Of a stretch of 64,000 nt of DNA, positions 56,984 through 64,000 are shown piece by piece. The position numbers and the translations under genes were made by a program. The number at the start of each line of letters is the position of its first letter. Within the stretch, counting starts at the first letter, position 1. The DNA is from Pandoraea pnomenusa (GTDB lineage: Bacteria; Pseudomonadota; Gammaproteobacteria; Burkholderiales; Burkholderiaceae). The notes beneath the pieces were generated by a model. The model was not told the DNA's origin. It made no database searches and worked only from the letters and a program-made list of their open reading frames with translations. The stretch is from contig NZ_CP009553.3 in the NCBI RefSeq assembly GCF_000767615.3, forward strand, positions 3,038,001 through 3,102,000. Reading direction: 5' to 3'.

Positions 56984-59900
56984 ATGCAGGCGATATCCAC
57001 TGCCCACACGCCTTCCCCCATCCCCGACGTGGCGACCGATCGGTCGGTCATGCCTCGGGACCGACCGGCGGCGCGTCGCCGCTTCGCGAGCGGATTCAGC
57101 GCAGCGCGTGCATCGCACGAGCGGCTTGACACGGATCGGGACCAGGATTGGCCATCGATCGGCGCGCGCGAATTGCGTCCACGGCTCAGCGATCTCGTAG
57201 CCCTCGGCACGGCGGCACCCCGGCACGACACGATGCCGACATGCGCCGCTCGCGACGCCGTCGGCACTTGCGCCTTCCCTCAGGAACGAACACCGGATGC
57301 ACGGGCGCAGTCGCGAACCGGTGATGTCCGCATGCGAATCTTGCCCGCGCAGGTCCGTGCGGCACGCGGCACGAACGATCGCCCCTCGATCCTGCCACCG
57401 CCAACGCATCCGGCACCGCATCCCGATAAGGACTTCGGCATGTTCGTCCACCAAGGCCGATACGTGAGCATCTCCGTGCCCGGCCACAACATCTGCCCCG
57501 TCCCGTTGAGATGGCTGGCAACACTTGGCCTTCCCGACGCGCCTCGCTACGAACCCCTCATCGTCGGCATCCCGCGAAACGCCTCTCGCACGCCATCCCC
57601 CGGTCCCGATGTCGACGCAAGCGACACGGCGGACAGCACTGACAGCACCCACAACGCAGACAATGCCGCCACCGTGGAAATGGAACTCAGGGGACTCGTC
57701 GCGAGCGTGCCGTTTGCGAAGATCGTTCAAGGCGTGCGTATCGGAACACCCTCGACAGCCGCACCGGGCGGCACCTCTCCGCACATCGTGGTCGAGGCCG
57801 ACAACGACGTGTTCTATGTTGCGAGCACGTTGCCCAGCACGGCCGGCGCGATCGCCCTGCGCCGTCTGGATCCGGCCATCGCGCAAGACAATCGATGCAT
57901 CGACCTGTACTGGCAACACTGGCGCCGTTCGGGCACCTTCCCCTACCCGATTGGCACGGCCGACAGCTATCGCAACGCGACCCATCACCGGCAGATTCTC
58001 GATCGATGCCTGCGTGCGGATCCGGCGTCGAGCGCAGCAACGATGGGCGATGTCGACCCATTCGACATCGTGTCTTCGCGACAAGCCCAGCGTGACTACA
58101 TCGACACCTGCCGATCCAGTCTTTTCAAGCGCCGCGCGTTCGATCCGGTCGAGCATGAGTTCGATCTGCGCATTTACCAGACCTTGCTCGGCAACACGCA
58201 CGTGTTCCGCATCGGCGATCGCTGGAACCTCGAGCTGCCCAGCGGCATAAGAGACTTGCGCAAGCACCTGTTGATGTCGAACCTGGCATTTGCGCGATTG
58301 GGCCACCATCGGTGCATGCAAACGGTGTACTTTTCGTTGTCCGGCGGCCGGCGCGTGCAGGATATGAAACTCGCCATTCACGACCTCATGGGCGACGACG
58401 ACGAGATCACCCTGGGCAATGTGCGGTTCATCTGCGCGAAGCGCCGCCTCGAGCGCCTCGGCGTCACGCGCGACCGGCTCACTGCCGGCGCGACGCATGT
58501 CGATCTGCCGGAGCTCGCATCGTCGCCACTGCACCGGCACGTGCGCACCACGGATGCCGAGCAGCTCGTCGCGGCCGTCGTCGAACACGACATGCGACGG
58601 GTGCCGATGGTGACCGACATTCACGTCAACAGCCTTCTCGATACCTGCGACTCCTGTGCCAGCTCGCTGTCCATTCTTCAGACGCTCACGGGATGCCCCA
58701 TCACGTTCGTCTATCACCAGCCCTACGGCGTGCACCGCGCCAATGCCACCGAAGGGATCGTGCGCGCCATGCAGACGCTGGCGGTGACGGCCCGGCAGTT
58801 GCAATGGCATTGGGCACTTGGCGAAATCCCGGCAATGACGCCTCTCGCGCGCAAACTCATCGAGCCCGCGCTCGTGCAAATGCTCACGCACATGCTATTC
58901 GCATCGCACACGGACAGCGAGGCGCGCGAAGCCCTCAAGATTCAGTGCAATGCGCATTATCTGCAGGTGCTGAGCGCCCTGCTCACTACCGGGGCGCTCC
59001 GGGCACAATCGGTCGTCGAGATGTTGGCTTCGCCGACGGGATTGCGATACCTGTCCCAACTCGGGCGGCGCGTAGGCCAGGGATTTGCGCTAGGACGACG
59101 TTGGGCTGGACTGACGCAGGCATTGCTCGACGCCGGCCAGCCGCGCGACGCATTGATACGATTGTTGCTCACCAAGCCCGACGGACTGTGCCGCAACTTT
59201 TACGTCGAATTGCTCGACGCCGTGCACCTTCGCGGCATTGACTGCCGAAATGCCCTGCTCGCCCGACTGAGTGCGCAGGGCCTCAGGCCCGCCTACGCTC
59301 AAATCGTCGAAATGATGGGGCACGTTCGCGGCGTCGGCCTGCGACTCCGGCTCGGCATGGCGGCGTCCAGGGCGTCGGCCGCACTGGCATTGGACAAGCG
59401 GCTCCCGGCGCAGGCATTCCGGCAAGCCGTCGAACTCCTGCGCGACACCGCGCTGAACCGCTTGCAGGCTGAGCGTCTGGCCGCCGGGCTGCGCGAAATC
59501 ATGCCCGTCGTGACAGTCGACGAACAACGCCGGTTCCGCGCGTCGCTCGCCGACGAGGTCAAACGGGCCTGGCGCGACATTCTGCCTGGCGAGGACCCGC
59601 CGTCCACGCTCCTGCGCGAACTCCTCGACGACGCCGCGCCAGCGTTCAGGTCCGCCCTCGTCAACCTTCGTGGCGAGGCAATCCGCACGCTGATCGACGA
59701 CACCACGCAGGCCTATGTCCGATTTCTCGACGAGAATCCCGACGCCGCGCCCGAGGCCGTGCAGCGCGAATTTGACCGGCAATACGAACTGGCGAAGGCA
59801 CGCTACCGCGAGATCGTCGACGACGATCCGCCGTCCGCCGCCTCGCGGCAAGCCGCTCAGCACGTGGCAAGCCAGGCATCGACGAGCGCCGAAGCCGCGA

Positions 59901-60340
59901 AGGCCGGCCGCGCTGCGACAACGGCGGCAAGCGTCGCGGCGGCGAAGACCCAGGCCACACGCGTCGCCGCCGAGCCCGCGCGAAAAGCCGCGGTGCAGCG
60001 CGCGGACGAGGCGCGCCAAATCGCGCTGGCCGCCTTCGAGGCCAGCGAGGCAAAGGCAAGGGAACGAGCGAAAAGTGCGAAAGAAATGGCGACTCAGGCG
60101 ACTCAGGCGACTCAGGCAACTCAGGCAACCCTGACGGCACGCGCCCATTGCGCGCGCGAGACCGCCGCGAGCCAGGCGACCACGGCAGCGTTGACGGCCC
60201 GCTCCGACGCGCGGCACGGGAGCGATATCGCGACGCTCGAGCGCCGGCTGAACGACCTGAAACAGGAACGTCGCCAGATAGGCCTGCACGACGCCGCCGC
60301 ATCCGAGACGCGGGAAAGGAAGCGCGAGCCGGCGGTGTAA
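56984..60340 (+). CDS. Large predicted deaminase-domain effector B, paralogue of A
   Basis: An 1,118-residue protein starting at ATG 56984, colinear with the preceding gene. The first 140 residues are polar, Arg/Pro/Ala-rich and without a signal peptide; the first shared block is FGMFVHQGRYV (151 on). The deaminase-like domain has SGG at 453-455, D524-A-E526 and C555-x-x-C558 in SLLDTCDSCASSLSILQ, with the same 29-residue Glu-to-Cys spacing as in A. The helical part conserves LTKPDGLCRNFYVELL and ERLAAGLREIMPVVTVDEQ. The Ala/Arg/Glu-rich C-terminus (about 946-1110) is predicted coiled coil and includes a Thr-Gln-Ala repeat. No immunity-type gene follows; rlmB is convergent. Catalysis and secretion are unproven. 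Confidence 0.8.
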   Translation: MQAISTAHTPSPIPDVATDRSVMPRDRPAARRRFASGFSAARASHERLDTDRDQDWPSIGARELRPRLSDLVALGTAAPRHDTMPTCAARDAVGTCAFPQERTPDARAQSRTGDVRMRILPAQVRAARGTNDRPSILPPPTHPAPHPDKDFGMFVHQGRYVSISVPGHNICPVPLRWLATLGLPDAPRYEPLIVGIPRNASRTPSPGPDVDASDTADSTDSTHNADNAATVEMELRGLVASVPFAKIVQGVRIGTPSTAAPGGTSPHIVVEADNDVFYVASTLPSTAGAIALRRLDPAIAQDNRCIDLYWQHWRRSGTFPYPIGTADSYRNATHHRQILDRCLRADPASSAATMGDVDPFDIVSSRQAQRDYIDTCRSSLFKRRAFDPVEHEFDLRIYQTLLGNTHVFRIGDRWNLELPSGIRDLRKHLLMSNLAFARLGHHRCMQTVYFSLSGGRRVQDMKLAIHDLMGDDDEITLGNVRFICAKRRLERLGVTRDRLTAGATHVDLPELASSPLHRHVRTTDAEQLVAAVVEHDMRRVPMVTDIHVNSLLDTCDSCASSLSILQTLTGCPITFVYHQPYGVHRANATEGIVRAMQTLAVTARQLQWHWALGEIPAMTPLARKLIEPALVQMLTHMLFASHTDSEAREALKIQCNAHYLQVLSALLTTGALRAQSVVEMLASPTGLRYLSQLGRRVGQGFALGRRWAGLTQALLDAGQPRDALIRLLLTKPDGLCRNFYVELLDAVHLRGIDCRNALLARLSAQGLRPAYAQIVEMMGHVRGVGLRLRLGMAASRASAALALDKRLPAQAFRQAVELLRDTALNRLQAERLAAGLREIMPVVTVDEQRRFRASLADEVKRAWRDILPGEDPPSTLLRELLDDAAPAFRSALVNLRGEAIRTLIDDTTQAYVRFLDENPDAAPEAVQREFDRQYELAKARYREIVDDDPPSAASRQAAQHVASQASTSAEAAKAGRAATTAASVAAAKTQATRVAAEPARKAAVQRADEARQIALAAFEASEAKARERAKSAKEMATQATQATQATQATLTARAHCARETAASQATTAALTARSDARHGSDIATLERRLNDLKQERRQIGLHDAAASETRERKREPAV
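60089..60130 (+). repeat. 9-bp tandem repeat coding Ala-Thr-Gln in effector B
   Basis: GCGACTCAG occurs three times exactly, a fourth copy is GCAACTCAG, and a partial fifth (GCAACC) follows. In frame it codes repeated Ala-Thr-Gln in the C-terminal coiled-coil region. Such short in-frame repeats can change in copy number between strains without breaking the frame. Confidence 0.85.
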
Positions 60341-60454
60341 CCTCGTCGAAATCGTCCCGCCGACAGACAGGCCGCTGAATATCGTGCCACGCGCGACCGC
60401 CGGCTGCGAGGGCCGACGAAGATCGCTGCTCGCGCGCGACCTCGCCGTTAGCGG

Positions 60455-61237
60455 TTACTTGCCAGCCTTCGTCGATTGCGCCCCCGCGCCGCGTTGACGC
60501 ACAGCCTCGTAAAGGCATACCGCGCTCGCCACGGAGACGTTCAGGCTTTCGCAGCCGCCGGCCATCGGGATGCTCATCAGCGAGTCACAGGTTTCGCGCA
60601 CCAGACGGCGCATGCCCTCGCCTTCCGCCCCCATGACGATTGCCATGGGCCCGGTAAGCTGCGTGCCGTAAATGTCCGCCGGGGCATCGTCGGACGTCCC
60701 GACCACCCAGATGCCACGATCCTTGAGCTCGCGCAACGTGCGCGAGAGATTCGTCACCATGATGTACGGCACGGTCTCGGCCGCGCCGCTGGCGACCTTG
60801 GCTGCCGTCGCATTGAGGCCGACCGCCCGGTCCTTCGGTGCGATGACGGCATGTGCGCCGGCGCCGTCTGCCACGCGCAGGCACGCGCCGAGGTTGTGCG
60901 GATCGGTCACGCCATCGAGCACGAGCAGCAGCGGCGGGCCGGAAATGCCGTCCAGCAGTTCATCGAGGTTGAGCGCGAGCGACACTTCCTGGGCACGCGC
61001 CACCACGCCCTGGTGGCGCGACGAACCGGCCATGCCGTCCAGACGCTTGCCGTCCGCCTGAATGACCTTGATCTTCACGCCAGGCGCGCCCTTGGCCGAC
61101 TCCACGGCCTTCAGGAAGTCGGTCATGCGGCGATCGCGGCGGCTCGGGTCGTAGTAGATCTCTTCGATGCTGCTCGCATCGTGACGCAGACGCGCCGTCA
61201 CCGCGTGGAAGCCGAACAGCAGTTTCAATTGACTCAT
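60455..61237 (-). CDS. rlmB: 23S rRNA (guanosine-2251-2'-O)-methyltransferase RlmB
   Basis: Methylates the ribose of G2251 in the peptidyl-transferase loop. The 260-residue protein has the SpoU/TrmH knot motifs: [20 protein letters not shown] (motif 1), [17 protein letters not shown] (motif 2) and [14 protein letters not shown] (motif 3), with an N-terminal substrate-binding domain ([19 protein letters not shown]). It lies after rnr on the same strand, the usual rnr-rlmB order, with 234 bases between them. Confidence 0.96.
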   Translation of the reverse strand: MSQLKLLFGFHAVTARLRHDASSIEEIYYDPSRRDRRMTDFLKAVESAKGAPGVKIKVIQADGKRLDGMAGSSRHQGVVARAQEVSLALNLDELLDGISGPPLLLVLDGVTDPHNLGACLRVADGAGAHAVIAPKDRAVGLNATAAKVASGAAETVPYIMVTNLSRTLRELKDRGIWVVGTSDDAPADIYGTQLTGPMAIVMGAEGEGMRRLVRETCDSLMSIPMAGGCESLNVSVASAVCLYEAVRQRGAGAQSTKAGK

Positions 61238-61471
61238 TTCACATCCTCAAAAATTGCGTGTGCCGGTGCGCCAGAGGGTCGCGGCGCGCTCGCCTCGCCG
61301 CACAAAGCACGACGGCGGCGGAGCCCGCATGGGCCACCGCCGCCGCAATCCAACGCGGGCGCCAGGCGCCGGTCGCGGCCGGCACAGGGCGCTCATCTTA
61401 CTGCAATCCGCCAGAAGCCCTGCGCGCCGAGCGCGGTTTTGCACCGCCGACGGCACGCAGCGGACATCCGG

Positions 61472-64000
61472 TCAGCGGCGCGGCTTCTTCGCCGGACCTC
61501 CCGGACGCTTCGCCGGCGCCTTGCCACCACCGCCGCCGCCACTGCCACCGCCACGCTTGGCCGGGGCCGCGCCGCGCTCGGCGCGCGCGGCCTTCACCTT
61601 TGCGGACTTCGGCTTGGCGGGATGCTTGCCGGTCGGTGCAGGCTGCACCCCGTTGAGCAGCGCACCGCCCTTGGGCAACTGGCGAATGGTCGGCCCCGCG
61701 CTCGCGGATCCGGCCAGCCCGGGCGTGCCGGCCGCCGGTGCGGGGACCGGCGCGCCGCCACGTTCCGCGCGCCCCGACGTCTTCGCAAGCGTGCGGGCAT
61801 TGGGCTCGCGCACGAGACGGAAGTCGATCTTGCGCGCATCGAGATCCACCCGGCTGACCTGCACCCGTACGCGATCGGTCAGGCGATAACGGATGCCGGT
61901 GCGCTCGCCGCGCAGTTCGTTGCGCACTTCGTCGAACTGGAAATAATCGCTGCCCAGCTCCGTGACGTGCACCAGCCCCTCGATGAAGAGGTCGTCGAGT
62001 TGCACGAAGATGCCGAACGAAGTGACGGCGCTGATGGTGCCGCCATATTCCTCGCCGAGCTTGTCGCGCATGAAGTAGCACTTGAGCCAGGCTTCGACGT
62101 CGCGTGACGCTTCGTCGGCCCGGCGTTCGTTGGCCGAACAGTGCAGACCGAGTTCGTCCCAGATCGCATCGCGCTTGCGCGCGCTGGGCGACTTCTTGCT
62201 CTTGGTGTCATCGTCCTTCTGAAGCTTGCGCGCGTGCGGCGAAAGGCCCGTCGTGAGTTCCACGCCTTCGGGAATCTGCGGCTCGTACTTCTTGCCCGCC
62301 AGAATTGCCTTGATGGCGCGATGCGTGAGCAAATCCGGGTAGCGGCGAATCGGGCTGGTGAAGTGCGTGTAGGCCGGATAGGCGAGACCGAAGTGACCGA
62401 TGTTGTCCGGGCTGTAGACGGCCTGCTGCATCGAGCGCAGGAGCATCGTCTGCAGCATGGGCGCGTCGGGACGCGATTCGATCTGCGTCATCAGCTCCGA
62501 ATAGTCTGACGTTGCCGGCTCGTCGCCACCGCCCAGCGACAACCCGAGCGTCTTGAGGAACGTACGCAGCACCTGAAGTCGCTCGCCCGACGGGCCGGCG
62601 TGAATACGATACAGCCCCGGCTGTTTGTGGCGTTTGAGCAAGTCCGCCGCGCACACGTTGGCCGTGAGCATGCATTCCTCGATGAGCCGGTGGGCGTCGT
62701 TGCGCGTGCGGGGCAGGATCTGCTCGATCTTGCCCTGTGCATTGCACACGATGTACGTCTCGGTCGAATCGAACTCGATGGCCCCGCGCGACTTCCGGGC
62801 TTTGGCCAGCACCTTGTAGAGCTCGTAGAGGTTCTGGAGATGCGGCAGGAGTGCGGCGCGGCGCTGGGCCTCGGCGCCCTTCGTGTTGCCGAGCACCGCC
62901 GCCACTTCCGTATAGGTCAGGCGCGCGGCCGAGTGAATCACGGCCGGGTAGAACTGATAGGCCTTCACGTCGCCGTTCGGTGCGACGAGCGCATCGCATA
63001 CGAGCACACAGCGATCGACGTCGGGATTGAGCGAGCACAGGCCGTTCGAGAGCTTCTCCGGCAGCATCGGAATGACGCGGCGCGGGAAATAGACCGACGT
63101 GCTTCGGGTCAGGGCATCGGCATCGAGCGGCCCGCCCGGCGAGACGTAATGCGAGACGTCCGCAATGGCGACGATCAGACGGTAGCCGTTGACGCGACCG
63201 ACCTTGGCGGGCTCGCAATAAACGGCGTCGTCGAAATCGCGCGCGTCTTCGCCGTCGATCGTGACGAGCGGGACGTCGCGCAGGTCGATGCGATGGCGCA
63301 GGTCGGGCGCGCGGACTTCATCGGGCAACGCGCCGGCGGCGGCGAGCGCCTCGGCGGAGAACTGATGCGGCACGCCATACTTGCGCACGGCGATCTCGAT
63401 CTCCATGCCCGGATCGTCGATATCGCCGAGGACCTCCGACACCCGCCCGATCGGCTGGCTGTATCGGCTGGGGTAATCCGTGAGTTCGACCGAGACGACC
63501 TGCCCCACCTTGGCCTTGCCCTGGGCGCGGGGCGGGATCAGGATGTCGTGGCTGATGCGCTTGTCTTCCGGGGCGACCACCATCACGCCGTTTTCGTTGA
63601 GCAGTCGGCCAATGACATGGGTATTGGCCCGGCTCACGACCTCGACGATGTGACCTTCCGGGCGGCCCCGGCGATCGTAGCCGGCGATGCGAAGCAGCAC
63701 GCGGTCGTTGTGCATGACCTTCTTCATCTCCTCGTTGGGGAGGAAGAGGTCGTCGCCGTCGTCATCGCGCACGGCGAAGCCGTAGCCGTCGCGGTGCCCG
63801 ATGACGCGCCCGGCGATGAAATTCGAAGGATGGGTCAGTTGATAGTAACCGCGACGATCGAGTCGAATTTGGTCATCGCGTTCCATGGCGGCGAGGCGCT
63901 TGAAGAAGCCTTCGCGTTCCTGCTTCTTGATGGCCAGCGATTCGGCGATGTCGTTGGCGGACATCGCGGATTCGGCGGTACGCAGGACGCCGAGGATTTC
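61472..64000 (-). CDS. rnr: Ribonuclease R, 5' end cut by window
   Basis: A 3'-5' exoribonuclease that degrades structured RNA. The frame is open to base 64000; the first visible residues (EILGVLRTAESAMSANDIAESLAI) belong to the N-terminal helix-turn-helix region, so only a short N-terminal piece is missing. About 842 residues are visible: cold-shock domains, the RNB domain with GEDARDFDDAV (the Asp cluster that holds Mg), the S1 domain near the C-terminus (SAVTSFGIFVQLDDLFIEGLVHVTELG, in part), then a basic Gly/Ala/Lys/Arg-rich disordered tail of about 100 residues. Upstream partner of rlmB. Confidence 0.96.
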   Translation of the reverse strand, partial: EILGVLRTAESAMSANDIAESLAIKKQEREGFFKRLAAMERDDQIRLDRRGYYQLTHPSNFIAGRVIGHRDGYGFAVRDDDGDDLFLPNEEMKKVMHNDRVLLRIAGYDRRGRPEGHIVEVVSRANTHVIGRLLNENGVMVVAPEDKRISHDILIPPRAQGKAKVGQVVSVELTDYPSRYSQPIGRVSEVLGDIDDPGMEIEIAVRKYGVPHQFSAEALAAAGALPDEVRAPDLRHRIDLRDVPLVTIDGEDARDFDDAVYCEPAKVGRVNGYRLIVAIADVSHYVSPGGPLDADALTRSTSVYFPRRVIPMLPEKLSNGLCSLNPDVDRCVLVCDALVAPNGDVKAYQFYPAVIHSAARLTYTEVAAVLGNTKGAEAQRRAALLPHLQNLYELYKVLAKARKSRGAIEFDSTETYIVCNAQGKIEQILPRTRNDAHRLIEECMLTANVCAADLLKRHKQPGLYRIHAGPSGERLQVLRTFLKTLGLSLGGGDEPATSDYSELMTQIESRPDAPMLQTMLLRSMQQAVYSPDNIGHFGLAYPAYTHFTSPIRRYPDLLTHRAIKAILAGKKYEPQIPEGVELTTGLSPHARKLQKDDDTKSKKSPSARKRDAIWDELGLHCSANERRADEASRDVEAWLKCYFMRDKLGEEYGGTISAVTSFGIFVQLDDLFIEGLVHVTELGSDYFQFDEVRNELRGERTGIRYRLTDRVRVQVSRVDLDARKIDFRLVREPNARTLAKTSGRAERGGAPVPAPAAGTPGLAGSASAGPTIRQLPKGGALLNGVQPAPTGKHPAKPKSAKVKAARAERGAAPAKRGGGSGGGGGGKAPAKRPGGPAKKPRR

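Noticed and set aside
53487..60340. Effector genes as RHS, contact-dependent inhibition or type VI polymorphic toxins
   Set aside because: No RHS/YD repeats, filamentous haemagglutinin repeats, PAAR or VgrG region was seen, the deaminase-like block is internal, and no immunity gene is adjacent.

Overview
The window is a GC-rich chromosomal segment of a betaproteobacterium in the order Burkholderiales. The gene order fits Burkholderia, Ralstonia or Pandoraea: rpsF-priB-rpsR-rplI-dnaB, rimP-nusA-infB-rbfA-truB, sbp-cysT-cysW-cysA-cysB, gcl-hyi-glxR, and argA next to hrpA. Pandoraea is my best guess, but this is inferred from gene content; I ran no database comparison. Nearly all of the DNA is coding. 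I see no tRNA, rRNA, CRISPR array, insertion sequence or prophage.

Region by region. 1-2.9 kb: the replication/ribosome cluster dnaB (cut by the window edge), rplI, rpsR, priB, rpsF. 3.1-8.1 kb: a LysR regulator divergent from a glyoxylate-to-glycerate pathway (gcl, hyi, glxR). 8.3-14.5 kb: an L-asparaginase, then the CysB regulator and the sulfate ABC transporter; cysA carries a one-base frameshift in a G run. 14.8-16 kb: lexA with two SOS boxes and a small unknown gene. 16.1-19.1 kb: a 3-hydroxyisobutyryl-CoA hydrolase and typA. 19.4-24.5 kb: a MarR-controlled tripartite drug efflux operon (marR, outer-membrane factor, emrA, emrB) with duplicated operator-like sites around its promoter. 24.6-26.6 kb: an orphan gene and an acyl-CoA thioesterase. 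26.7-33.3 kb: the translation-factor operon. 33.8-36.9 kb: rluB and scpB, both with long disordered tails. 37.3-44 kb: an FNR-type regulator, a SnoaL-like protein, a second LysR divergent from an MDR oxidoreductase, a CinA-like protein, an EI24 membrane protein and a YncE-like beta-propeller. 44.2-53.3 kb: hrpA (an RNA helicase, not a type III secretion gene), argA, yggX, a zinc-ribbon membrane protein, rpiA and a transaldolase. 60.5-64 kb: rlmB and rnr (cut by the window edge).

The most unusual part is 53.5-60.3 kb: two adjacent genes of about 1,100 codons encoding divergent paralogues. Each has a Ser/Pro/Ala-rich N-terminus without a Sec signal, a central block with the pattern of toxin-type nucleic-acid deaminases (an SGG motif, D-A-E, then C-x-x-C with identical 29-residue spacing in both proteins), a shared helical region, and a long Ala-rich predicted coiled-coil C-terminus. 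No small immunity-type gene lies beside them, and the putative catalytic domain is internal rather than C-terminal. I therefore propose secreted effectors aimed at another cell, possibly a eukaryotic host, rather than classical contact-dependent toxins. Function, secretion route and target are inference.
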